Part shown: piece after piece, positions 37,672 to 48,255 of the stretch | Layout: every line of letters begins with the position of its first letter | Numbering within the stretch: position 1 is the stretch's first letter | NCBI RefSeq assembly: GCF_032854445.1 | Contig: NC_088300.1 | Location: 40,764,458 to 40,828,457, forward strand | Direction: 5' to 3' | Source: Liolophura sinensis | Lineage: Eukaryota > Mollusca > Polyplacophora > Chitonida > Chitonidae | DNA length: 64,000 nucleotides | The notes under the pieces: model-generated | Databases searched by the model: none | Seen by the model: only the letters and a program-made list of their open reading frames with translations | What the model was told of the DNA's origin: nothing | Program-made: the position numbers and the translations under genes

Positions 37672-39492
37672 GTTTGTTATTTTTCCGTTCTTTCTGCTGG
37701 GGAATGTGTGGATTTAGCGGTTGAGGGAGTTATTGATTGCATACGACCTTGGCGCAATCTTCTGTCAAGAACCTGATGGAGAGCCGTGGAAGCTCACGGA
37801 AGTGCAGTTGATGATGTGAAGCTCAGTGATGATCTGCTGCTGATGAAGGTGTCATGTAACATTGATTTGCAGAATATGTCTGTCTATCAGCCTAATTGCC
37901 TCACTCCCACCAACGTAAGCTTCTGATTGTACTCTGGGTAAAAGCGTTATTCATATTCGATTTTGTTAGCGTAAAAGTGAATAGAGGAAAGACGAAAACT
38001 GAGAGAGTTGGGAGAAAATATATTATAAGTTATACTTTATATTTATATTACGATTTTCGTAATAGAAATTCGTAAAGAAAATTAATGGCGTGGGAGCAAT
38101 GACGCTCTTAAAATTAGCTATGGGTACGTGCTATGTAATAATTACCTCTCATACAGAAATAACTCATACCAAATGTCTTCGTGCTAATCAGGCATCTCAC
38201 ATTTTTAGTTGGTTTTGAAAGTCATGTTGTTTATGTGTAATGTTCCATTATAATGATTGCATTATGTAAAGCTTACTTACAAGTTCTGAATAAGCTAAAC
38301 TTTTTCCATTACCTTTCAACGCACAATAAATTCCCAGTGATACAATTTTGGTATCATTATATACTAATTCACGGCATTGTCATGTACGAAAGTGTAGCAT
38401 TGTGATGGCGCAAACCGCACGAATCCCGTTATATTATCTTAACTGCCCAGTGGAGACGTTTGGTGCAGGATCGTTTCATCAGAGAGACTATAGGTCAATT
38501 TGTTGTTAGTCCCAAAATGACACATGCAATATGAGAAGTATACATTCTTCTGGGTTCCTTGTCTGAAACGTTCGAGTGGTGGCTCGCGGACATCACCATT
38601 ATTGATTTTAGTCCAACTGGTTTGACCGAGTTATTCCAGTGAGAATCGGAAGGACGGAATCATACTTAAATGGACCGAATGGCACTGCACCAGCGCAGAA
38701 TTAAAGGAAATCAATTTGATTAACTGGACAGTTGAAGAATACTGAACAAGATCGGTACAACATCGGAGCAGTAAAACGATGATCTGGATTGTTGGTTAAT
38801 CGCATATAAAGGAAACATGACCCTATTTGTCCATGAAAACCATCCAGATAAGAATTGTAAGTTAGCAGTAAATGGATAATAGTGGTGAAACCCAATTTTC
38901 CTGTACAGGCAAGTACTGGAATGTGTGATCCCGATGCACAGCAGGCTTCCACGGTTTACACACAAGAGATAGATACACAACTGTAACCCTGCCCATGCTC
39001 GCAGTAAGCCAAACTCCCCAAATTTTCCAAGTATTCCCATTGAAGTGTTCGAGTCCTAGCCTTTGCTGTTAATCATCATTAGGGAGAAGTTAATGTTCCC
39101 GTGAGCGACAAATGATGTGGTTCCTTTGCTATACGCGTTGGGAGGAACATAGTAAAATTTTGCATCATAGCCGTTACTGTTTTACGACAGCAGGGTGGAA
39201 AATTGATGGGTCAAGTGGCAATATTCTGTTACTGCGTGGGATGACATGTAACGGAATAAGCGTGTAACGATGTCGATGACGGTACTGTAAAAACTTATCA
39301 TTTTACCATGTGTTCAAAATGGTAGAAACTGGCTAAAGCCATGTAATGCTAATCCTCGAGATGGTGTGTCGTGTGACGCTGGCAGCCTTTTACGATTTGA
39401 AGAAAACTGACGTGATTTGTCATTTCAAGAAGCGTTTGATTGAAATCCTGCGCCAAGGCGAACTGGACAACGGTCAACTACTATTTATCCAC

Positions 39493-39516
39493 GGGGTGGG
39501 GGAGGGGGGGGGGGGG
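39493..39516 (+). repeat. G-rich tract
   Basis: GGGG-T-GGGGG-A-G13. It could form a G-quadruplex on the + (sense) strand of channel intron 2. Homopolymer lengths are unreliable in many assemblies. Confidence 0.8.
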
Positions 39517-40017
39517 CTCACTCTTTAAAAGCCAATCGCCCAGGTGATACCAAATATCCCCTGGGGTATTCTTGAGTATTACTTTAATCCCGCAGGCACC
39601 GATCACAGAAGCCCCCATCTGATAACGTGCCTTTCACCCTCTCATCGATGTCGGAAAGACAGTTTATTGACAAAATCTGTAATTGATCCGTTAGGGCTAT
39701 TGCCATAAACACGGCAACTACAGAGCCTCTCATCGATTGATAATAGTCATACCTAAATATATTCAAAGGCCAGGTGTATTCCTGGCTCTGTTCACAGCTA
39801 TTACACAGGGTGTGCCACACTTCCTATCCAGACTGCCCTGTGTTCTAATGATACACCTGTAACTTATTCAGGTTTGTCAGGTGCAAATATTAACCATCCA
39901 ATTTATAATATTACGGACAATCGAACAGATGTAACATGAAATTACACGGACCAGACTGAATAGCTACAAGTGCAAACATCATTCACACACTTGTGCTCAT
40001 ACGTTTACCTCCATGAC

Positions 40018-40332
40018 TAATATTGCCCAAGGGGCCTCCGTGGCTGAGTTGGTTAGCGCGCTAGCGCAGCGTAATGACCCAGAAGCCTCTAACCAATGCG
40101 GTCGCTGTGAGTTCAAGTCCAGCTCATGCTGGCGTCCTCTCCGGCCGTACGTGGGAAGGTCTCGCAGCAACCTATGGATGGTCGTGGGTTTATCCCGGGC
40201 TCTGCCCGGCTTCCCCCCACCTCCCCTCGCCAAACCATAATGCTGACCGCCGTCGTATAAGTGAAATATTCTTGAGTATGGCGTAAAACACCAATGAAAT
40301 AAATAAATAAATAAATAAATAATATTACTCAA
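40018..40332 (+). mobile_element. tRNA-derived SINE, full length with target-site duplication
   Basis: The tRNA-like head GGGGCCTCCGTGGCTGAGTT contains an A box (TGGCTGAGTTGG), and GAGTTCAAGTCC is a B box, so it is an RNA polymerase III type SINE. The body GGTCGTGGGTTTATCCCGGG and 3' region GCCGTCGTATAAGTGAAATA lead into an (AAAT)n tail. Flanking direct repeats TAATATTGCCCAA (40018-40030) and TAATATTACTCAA (40320-40332) mark the insertion. It lies in channel intron 2. Open frames across it are not genes. Confidence 0.95.
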
Positions 40333-42194
40333 ATTTACCTGCGTTCACCACCAAGGAGATTCATCGTTATTACATGTTACCCCGCTCATCCTGTTTTAGG
40401 TAGATACCGTGGCAATTCTATATATTAGGAGTACCTGATTTTGACCATAATAAATACAAGTCACGCTTAAGATGCACTTCACACATATATCAGAAACATA
40501 GTCACATTCTGCAAAACATTCTAGATGGCTCTCAAAACTATACAAAAGCTTTTTCGGTCTTGGAAATACAAGCCATTTGTCTTCATTCTTGCGTTGGAAA
40601 TGGTAGTGTCTGTAATATCAAACGCATTACGGAGGCATGTTTTAGAAAGCATTCGTAACTTGTGCGTGGCTTAACTCTATTACAACGTGCTGTGAAGAGA
40701 TTCGTTTTCATTGTAACTATTGTGACAACTTTGATGAACAATCCCTTGAGCATTGTTTGCCTTTCAACGCTAGGCAAGAAGATTTATGGTAACTGGAGCA
40801 TGGAAGTAAGCTGGTGAAACAATCGCTGCTAACAGTTAGTTTGTAACCAGAGAAAGTAGATCAGTCTCACTAATAGATGACAGTGTTCAATGATGCAGTG
40901 GCTACGCCATACTCACTGCATTTAATGTAAGCCTGGACATGCACGTTAACCCCCTTGAGCTTGACGGCAAAAATTAGATTAAAAATCAGAGGTTATCTGA
41001 GTTGTCAAATGGATTAACATCAAAGGGCGAATCCGCCTGAAAACCGTGGGGGTGAAGTCAGCCAGAGCGCCCACTCAACCAAAGTAAAGGTGGATGCTCG
41101 GAGGAACCGATGGTATTTACTGGTCGAGCCCTCATTGTAATAACGAACATAAAAGCCCCTTGATGCATCACGCCGTTCGCAATACTTTCTCATGCATATA
41201 ACTGTGCCCACACTCGCTGTTTGTGGCACTGCGTTTGCTTGTAAAATATATTTGCACATAGTTTGTGACTAAATTGCGTCAAGGGAAAGGCAACTGAAGT
41301 TGAACATGATCGCTACGAGGTGGCGGAGGTATTGTAGTATCGAAATAAATGCGAAAAAAAGCAAACAATTATGGTGGCACTATATTGGCTTAGATATATT
41401 GACAGTCATATTACGCTTTAATGCTAAACTCACTAACGCGCATACGACGATAGAAAGAACCCTAATTGTTGAATACGTTTACTTGTACGTATTACTGCAG
41501 CACTCTAGAGTTATCAAGTTCTTAGCAAGATTGAAAACTACTCGTTCTATCTGACAGACATATCCTGCAGGGAAGAATGGGAGTTAACCATTCAGCAACA
41601 ATCATCAGAATAGTCGGAAAATGCTGCAGCTGGTACATTTTAAAATCGCATCCCATGGTCGTATTTGGTTTATACTGTGTATTATTGCCTACATCTTCAT
41701 TTTGTATTAGTAGGTCATTTACCCAAGTACTTTTGTTATACTGTATATAAAATGAAAGCAAAACTCATTTAAATGTTAAAGCTAACTTGTGTGGATGTGG
41801 TGTGTTTTCACGTAGCTTGTCACTCTTCTGCAACGTTATTTGTTTTGTCTTATGAAGAAATAATTCCATTCTTTGTCTTGTACGGATTTACAGATGGTCG
41901 TTGACGTATTATTCGCAATTATTGAGGGACACGCCTATACAACAGTTATCTTACGGATGCAACAGTTGATCATTGATACTGTGGATCCGTTTCCTTGCAG
42001 TTAAAACAAAATTGGCTATTTGATTATATTATGCAACATTATCAGGCTTGCAGGAGGTGAACTTCAAGATGAACGGCATAAGTGACCAATAAACACGAAT
42101 GATGCAAAGGTGTAACGTTTTGCTGTGCCATTTCTTCTCTACACAAAAAAAGTCTTTCACTGTATCTGCGCTAATTTTGCTAATTTGCAGCCTG

Positions 42195-42354
42195 ATCTAC
42201 CAGCAACCTGCCGATGATGGTGGCTTCCCCCGGGATCTGCCCAGTTTCCTCCCATCATAATGCTGGCTGCCGTCGTATAAGTAAAATATTCTTGAATACA
42301 GCGTAAGACACCATTGAAATAAATAAATAAATCAATAAATAAATAAATAAATAA
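42195..42354 (+). mobile_element. 5'-truncated SINE next to a splice acceptor
   Basis: The body CCAGCAACCTGCCGATGATG, then GGCTGCCGTCGTATAAGTAA and an (AAAT)n tail ending about 27 bp before exon 42382. The tRNA-like head is missing. The element therefore lies where the branch point of intron 2 would be expected. Confidence 0.9.
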
Positions 42355-42381
42355 CATTTGCAATCTATTTTGCTATTACAG

Positions 42382-42636
42382 GAATTGACGATTCAGATTT
42401 CAACGGACAGATCTGTAGAAGAAATGGAATTAATAGAAGACAAAGAAGCCTTGAGCACCATCAACACAGAGACGTTTTTAGATTCGCAGGAATGGGCCAT
42501 CCATGAACACGTGGAGACGACTAGAAGTGAAACCACTGTGGAAGACGCCAGCGCTACCACGCGGCCAATTCTGCACGTGCAATGTCGCGTGGCAAGAAAA
42601 GTTGGCTACTTCTTCTGGAATATAATATTTGTGATG
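42382..42636 (+). CDS. Pentameric ligand-gated ion channel, exon (loops B, F, C and start of M1)
   Basis: 85-residue exon between TTACAG and GTAAAC, starting ELTIQISTDRS directly after FPFDVQ. The motif FLDSQEWAIHEH and the following polar loop cover the loop B to loop C part of the ligand site; there are no vicinal cysteines of the nicotinic alpha type. RPILHVQCRVARKVGYFFWN is the pre-M1 strand and start of M1: it aligns with the R.P.Y...N signature, but the usual proline after the arginines is valine. M1 (about residues 188-212) is split by the next intron after IIFVM. The open frame continues 35 codons past the donor; that part is intron. Confidence 0.92.
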
Positions 42637-43219
42637 GTAAACATTTTACGTGAAATAGATATGCAAGAAAAGGGCAAGTTAGTTTTAATAAATATGTATG
42701 TGGCACGAAAGATGTGTGAAACTGTGGTATCTCTGCATTGAGATAGTATTCCTTGTGGTGGGCGCGTTTGAAGGATTGTTTGGCAAGGAAATGAATATTC
42801 AGGGCGGATCGCGTCTTGGGAATATCCACATGAGAAAAGTGACAAAATGGGGGCCTCGGCCATTTGGAAAGTAATGTTCGTGATGGTCAATAGGTTTTGA
42901 TAAGTTCAAAAGAAATGAATATTCCGCAAAGACAAGGTGCGTAGGTGAAACTTTGGCTCGAAAAAAAAAGGACGTCTGATAATGGAATTTATAATTCTCC
43001 TAGGTATAGCCAAGCCAAGCCTTACTGAATTACCTGGTATCCTTGACAATTTGTTGTTCACATCTGCGTGTGCGAGGTTGCATGTCAGATCCTGAAACAA
43101 ATGGAGATTTCACTCTTCAGGACTAGACGCCATTGACTGAGAAAGTCATATTGCACTGCTTCACCAATGAACAAATTAGCAATGAGAAGCAGGGGTCCGG
43201 AATTCTGAGACCCTCACTT

Positions 43220-43500
43220 AAATAGCCAGAGGGGGCCTCCGTGGCTCAGTCGGTTAGTGCGCTAGCGCAGAGTAATGACCCAGGAGCCTCTCACCAATGC
43301 GGTCGCTGTGAGTTCAAGTCCAGCTCATGCTGGCTTCCTCTCCGGCCGTAAGTGGGAAGGTCTGCCAGCAACCTGCGGATGGTCGTGGGTTTCCCCCGGG
43401 CTGTGCCCGGTTTCCACCCACCATAATGCTGGCCGCCGTCGTATAAGTGAAATATTCTTGAGTACGGCGTAAAACACCAATCCAAAAAAAATATCCAGAG
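43220..43500 (+). mobile_element. tRNA-derived SINE, full length with target-site duplication
   Basis: GGGGCCTCCGTGGCTCAGTC head with A box TGGCTCAGTCGG and B box GAGTTCAAGTCC, body and 3' region as in the 40031 copy, ending in a short A run. Direct repeats AAATAGCCAGAG (43220-43231) and AAATATCCAGAG (43489-43500) flank it with one mismatch, so it is a fairly young insertion. Confidence 0.95.
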
Positions 43501-43523
43501 AATAGTTTACTTTCCTGATATTC

Positions 43524-43578
43524 TTACTTATTTATTTATTTGATTGGTGTTTTCTCGCCATACGCAAGAATTCTGAAA
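43524..43578 (-). mobile_element. SINE tail fragment
   Basis: TTATTTATTTATTTGATTGG then TGTTTTCTCGCCATACGCAAG, the reversed last ~50 bp of a SINE. Confidence 0.75.
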
Positions 43579-43758
43579 AACAAATACCAGTATGACTTAT
43601 GTATGTCACAAGCAGTATGTTTTCTCCCTTTCGATACCATGAAATATCGCATATCATCGTAATGTGCACAAGCAGCAATATATGCATTTGACCTAATGAA
43701 TCTTGCTGGTTTGTCTTATATTTACATGTACATATATTGTATATATTTTCTTTTTCAG

Positions 43759-43911
43759 TTCTTGATCAGCATCTTGAGCTTTTCTGCCTTCTCCATTGGT
43801 GCCACTGTTCCAAACCGTCTGCAAACCACTATCACCTTGCTTCTTACGGCAGTCGCCTTCAAAATGGTCGCCAAACAGCACCTACCCATGATTTCATATC
43901 TCACTTACTTG
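43759..43911 (+). CDS. Pentameric ligand-gated ion channel, exon (M1 end, pore helix M2, M2-M3 loop)
   Basis: 51-residue exon between TTTTTCAG and GTAAGC. FLISILSFSAFSIG completes M1. VPNRLQTTITLLLTAVAF is the cytoplasmic pore entry and M2 (about 214-232). HLPMISYLTYL is the M2-M3 loop, which couples binding to gating in this superfamily. The M2 entry has proline and arginine in the pattern P-x-R, similar to the PAR of anion channels, and lacks the glutamate of cation channels. This hints at anion selectivity, but selectivity cannot be settled from sequence in a divergent subfamily. The frame joins in phase 0 on both sides. Confidence 0.93.
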
Positions 43912-45450
43912 GTAAGCGTAATTGAGTTTGTGCCACTTGTCGAATTTTCCCTTGACAGTTCATCTAAACTTTCCTATGCTTGTTTGGCTAAAACACCGCG
44001 GCTCACGGCTTTTGACATTAATCACCCGATTAGTCGCCCTCCCCTGGAGCCTTGCCTAGCTTGCCGCAACATAAGACATTATTTTCAGTCTTTTATCTCA
44101 AACAACTGGCGAAATTGAAGCCGCTTCGTTAGATACCCCTCTTTGCATGTTCATGAGTTCCAATATCAGAAGTGATCAGGAGTGGGTATCTCTCTGGCCT
44201 CTTGTCCTCTCTAACCACATTCAGGGCCTTTGGGGGGAAATATTCAATTCTACACCAAGGTTCATCGGGATGGCATTACGTTTGCTTCCACGGGAACGAG
44301 AACATGGGACTGGTAACACGATTTGAAAGGCATTGCGGTAACACAATCTAAGGCAAGGTGGATACCTGAGGGCATAGACCTAGATTAAAGTGGCTCCTAC
44401 ATGAAACCCGTTGCTTTGTTCTCTGGTACCAAGCACCAGGCGAGATACACATTAGCGGGCAGTGTATACAAAGAAACACATAAAGGGTATGTTCCAGGTA
44501 CATGCTGTGTGAGAAAAACAAAGGCGTCTTTGAGTTTATGTGACGTGTAGTATAAGGGTTCCATTTTTAAGTCGCATGAATGTTTATCGTCCTCATCCCA
44601 ACCTCACGCACTTAGCTTGAAGCTAATAATGTTCAGAAATTAGAATATGCTATGATCGGGGTACAGGCATTTTCGTACAGGCCAGGCATCATCTTTACAC
44701 GTTAGACCTATACATTACTTGAGGCCACCGTCTTAAGACGACATGTCTTTTGGGGTCGCGTGCAGGCGACATGCATAGTGGGGTCTGATGCAGAAGACAT
44801 GCCTAATGGGGTCGCGTGCTGAAGACATGTTTAACTGGGTTACGTGTTTCTATTTTGCTAATGATGGCTTCGCTGTGGCTGTATTTCAAGATTTTTATCA
44901 AGTAGCGAAGGGTGGGGATTTTCTGTACCCATACACCTAATCGCCGTTGTCATGTACAGTTGTATGAGCGAAATATTCTAACGTACTACGTAGAACTCCA
45001 AATGCAAGAAATAAAGAAACCATTTTAAACGCTTAAAATATTTCGTGTTGGATGCCAAGAAATAAGACAGAATAATGCTGCCTTGTGTTTTTGACTAAGA
45101 GAAAGACATTGACATCACAAGTGATAGCGCACCTGACATTTACTACATGGGTAAACACGGTCCATAAACGTATTTTATAATACAAAATATTTACATTTTC
45201 CCAAATCAGTTTGGTTTGTCACAATATACCAATAGAACAAATACATATGGGCTTATTACATAAGCCTTTTTCCATGTACGTACAACGCCAACCGTTAGCT
45301 ATCAATATAAATATCACCATGTTGTGGCTGAAATACTGCCGATGTTGAGTCAGGCCACAGTCATTCATTAATTCAAGCAAAACTCGTAACAATGAGATAA
45401 ACGCGCGAACACGTGGGGACTGTTGTTGTTTTTCTTGTTTTGTCTTCCAG
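43912..45450 (+). other. Channel gene intron 4
   Basis: 1.5 kb between GTAAGC and TCTTCCAG. It contains four imperfect ~32-bp units with GA(C/A)ATG and GGGGTC motifs (about 44735-44850) and a diverged SINE tail (44935-45025). The open frame crossing the donor (to 44118) is intronic. Confidence 0.75.
44935..45025 (+). mobile_element. SINE 3' tail remnant
   Basis: CGCCGTTGTCATGTACAGTT, GAGCGAAATATTCTAACGTA and AACTCCAAATGCAAGAAATA are diverged equivalents of the SINE 3' region and tail. Confidence 0.55.
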
Positions 45451-45636
45451 GATATATACGTGATTGCCTCCCTTGTCTTCTTGTCCCTACAAGCCGTTCA
45501 GAACGCCATGGCCTCCGCCTCTGTTACCGCCCTTGGGCAGGACCAAGCGGCAGTTATCGACAACGTCTCTGTCACTGTGTTGTTAGGGGCCATCATTTTA
45601 TTTCACATCTTGTTTGGTATCTACATTTACAGAACG
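45451..45636 (+). CDS. Pentameric ligand-gated ion channel, exon (M3, short linker, M4)
   Basis: 62-residue exon between TCTTCCAG and GTGAGT. The first residues DIYV continue ISYLTYL from the previous exon. M3 is IYVIASLVFLSLQAVQNAM (about 250-268) and M4 is SVTVLLGAIILFHILFGIYI (about 288-307). Only about 18 residues (ASASVTALGQDQAAVIDN) separate them, whereas animal Cys-loop receptors usually have a long cytoplasmic loop here. The short linker resembles prokaryotic channels of the superfamily. Confidence 0.92.
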
Positions 45637-46829
45637 GTGAGTTCAAAAGGGTGAAACTGGTAACAGTTGTGAAGCATCAAACATAGAACCGATTTGTTGT
45701 TTCAGTTTTCTTCATGAAGTAAACGTCAGTTTTCAGATTAAGTGTTTCGAACATCTTCGCATAAAGTTTTCATTTGATTATCATTAGTGCTGTAGTCCGA
45801 AAACATTCATTATTACCAGCCCCCAGTGGAATGTGTAAGGGACAAATATATTCCTAATACACAAATATTGAGGCATTCGGCAGAATAGTAATTACCCAAT
45901 TTCAATGCTGTCGAAAACGCAGCAAATATTCAAGGCGTGAAATCTAATTCAAATTTCAAACTCGTTTTCTGGGAATTATGTCTTAGTTGAATACAAAGAC
46001 ATTTGTTTTGGACGTGTTTTGATGGATATTGTTCATAGAGGCACGCTGAAGATGTATAAATATTGATGGCCCAAGCGCTCTGGTGAAGTGGGATTCGATA
46101 CAACTGTCAAACGAATTATCAGTAAGCCTGGATGCCGAGGAAACATGCACAGATGGGTGATGTGGGATTTGAGTGCCGATATAACGTTACCTCTCTGTTA
46201 TATTTCAGGCCTTCAGACGAAGACGGCTGATGTCAAAGAAAGACAGAGAATACAAAGTAGGCCTATGTGGTGTTTATGCACATGTTTCGAAATATTATCT
46301 TTGTATCACTCGACGACCGAAAAACATATCAAAGAAAGTTAACAATTATTGCAGGGATGTAGAATCTAAATGCTTGCTGTGTTTCTGTCGACACTGTCAT
46401 TAAATGTACAATCTCACTGCTCAAGGTGCAGTCTTTACGGATAAGGGTTCACCCATTATGCCAACGGATTTAGGGATCAGTTACTTATACTGTGCCATAG
46501 AGTTCATAAATCTATTCTTTGATTAGTCTTATATATAAATGATAAATGTCTTAACACTATCTTGATCTTTGGAGACATTTAACTAAAAATTGGCAGTTAT
46601 CATTGTATGCTAACATGAGCGGCTTTCGAGTGTTACTAGCAGTAGCTTTGGGGAATTTCTCTTTAGTTCAGTTGATAAAGCGCTGGACTTCAGCTGTGGA
46701 GTTCAAATCCTTATGCGATTTACAGAATAAATCCTTTTACCATAATTGTTCCACTTTTAGCTACTGCTAGAATAAGCACAGCTCCCATTACATATCACTC
46801 TGTACATACATGAAAACTAAATTTTACAG
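45637..46829 (+). other. Channel gene intron 5
   Basis: 1.2 kb between GTGAGT and TTTTACAG. A tRNA-like relic at about 46660-46725 (TAGTTCAGTTGATAAAGCG A-box region, GAGTTCAAATCC B box) may be a SINE head; it lacks a proper acceptor stem. Confidence 0.7.
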
Positions 46830-46934
46830 ATCCGGAAAACCGAGCTTGAGAAACGGAAGAACGCTAACCACGCCATAATTGTCAATGCAACTGACCCTAA
46901 AGAGGCCTCGGATGCAACTGCACCTTTCCTGTGA
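46830..46934 (+). CDS. Pentameric ligand-gated ion channel, last exon (C-terminal tail, stop)
   Basis: 34 residues and a TGA stop after TTTTACAG. IRKTELEKRKNANHAIIVNA is a strongly charged tail after M4, followed by an acidic stretch ending DATAPFL. In the usual topology the segment after M4 is extracellular and very short; a tail of about 36 residues is long. It contains NAT, a possible N-glycosylation site if it is indeed extracellular. The frame joins exon 45451 in phase 0. It is the least conserved and least certain exon, supported by clean splice sites and the stop. Confidence 0.75.
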   Translation: MRKTELEKRKNANHAIIVNATDPKEASDATAPFL

Positions 46935-47550
46935 TGGATTCATGAAGGACGAACCTGGTTCATACCCGGAAAACGAACTATGACATAACGACCATTTAAT
47001 TATAAATCTTGTCTCTGGATCTGAAAAAAGTCAAAAACGAAATATTGTCATATGCTGGCATCCCCGACTGGGTGCAACAAAGGCACAACGAGTGACTGCG
47101 TTAAAGAAGCGTTAAAGAAAAGCCATGGCAGAGAATCTGTTATTACAAGAGAACCGTTTCCTAGCAATAATGTATATGTCTGCTAGGATATGAATGACAG
47201 CACAAAGGATATACAGACCTGCGCACTGTAACAGATCACGTGAGGTACATGGGGCATAAGGCCAGCAGATCGTAGTTAATATCAACCAGCCCATCGGGAC
47301 AGTAACAAAACGTCTGACAAAATGTAGATAAGATGAAGCTGAGCAGTGATGGCAGTGTGATAACTGACGTCTGACACACCAAACTGGTGACTGAGGCCAT
47401 TGGCTTTTTTTTTTTCTCTCAGGCAGACAATACCATTGGTAACATTTTTAGAGATATTGTAAACATTGTACACGAAAGACTGTTGTATCTTATAATTAAC
47501 TTCACAAACACACCCAAATTGCACGCTAAAAATGTTGCGGCGTGATGCGA

Positions 47551-47690
47551 GAACATCAGAGTCTCTTGATGACATTATTCGCGTGCAAATCAGGGCCTCT
47601 TGATGACATTAATTGCTTGCACATCAGTGTCTCTTGATGACATTAGTTGCGTGCACATCAGTGTCTCTTGATGACATTATTGTCGCGCGG
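47551..47690. repeat. 34-bp tandem repeat, four copies
   Basis: CTTGATGACATTA occurs at 47565, 47599, 47633 and 47667, exactly 34 bp apart, with GTGCACATCAGTGTCT between. Minor array without coding content. Confidence 0.9.
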
Positions 47691-48123
47691 ATCTTTGGCA
47701 AGGTGTGATCAACATGTTCAATAACTTTGAAATCGCATGTCATCTTGCATCTGACTATTGTGAAGAATTTCGTTTTGAAACTGTAAATAGGTATATTTGT
47801 AACCCCTCTGTCATTTATGTCAATTCTGCCCACTTGCAAGCCATTCAGTACCATTGGTTCTTGACCTTATGGTGTTTAGAGGTGTTGCACAGAATCTGGT
47901 ATATTGGGACTAGAACATGTCCGTTCGTATTGACTTAGCTGTTCAAACACATAAATGACCATGACGTCATAATAATTCAGACACATATATCTGAGTGAGA
48001 AGTTACACATGAAAACAGTTATATAGGCCCACGGTAAAAATTGTACCAACTTCTTCTTATGCGTTTTCAAGGCGCATCGGTACAGTAAACAAAGTATGCG
48101 GTATTCAACAATATTGCTTACCA

Positions 48124-48255
48124 GAGGCCCGTTCTACAAAGATATCGCAGCGCTGCCTCAAGTGCATTACCATGGTGACGTATCTCTTCACTGTATGTTG
48201 TCACGGAAATTGCGCCAGGCGCAGTTTGCGACTGCTTCGTAGAACGGGCCCCTGA
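48124..48255. mobile_element. Small MITE with 17-18 bp terminal inverted repeats
   Basis: It begins AGGCCCGTTCTACAAAG and ends CTTCGTAGAACGGGCCCCT, an inverted pair around about 95 bp that includes a central ACCATGGT palindrome. No coding frame. From memory, short elements with GGGCCCGTT(C/T) ends are common in invertebrates; the family was not checked. Confidence 0.8.

Larger units (their letters stand above)
37672..42381 (+). other. Channel gene intron 2
   Basis: 4.7 kb between GTTTGT and TATTACAG. It contains two SINEs (40031-40319 and 42195-42354), a G-rich tract at 39493-39516, and a stretch at 37777-37925 that is open in the exon frame only after a stop and is not recognisable. No exon is needed inside it. 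Confidence 0.7.
42637..43758 (+). other. Channel gene intron 3
   Basis: 1.1 kb between GTAAAC and TTTTTCAG, containing a full-length SINE (43232-43488) and a reversed SINE tail at 43524-43575. Confidence 0.8.

Noticed and set aside
37777-37925. Possible additional channel exon (open, with Cys residues, ending near CCAACGTAAGC)
   Set aside because: It follows an in-frame stop, has no usable acceptor that keeps the frame, and exon 37465 already joins exon 42382 with perfect family spacing.
40013-40332. Overlapping open frames of 70-111 codons on both strands
   Set aside because: They are translations of the SINE at 40031; similar peptides come from the SINE copies at 43232 and 36551.
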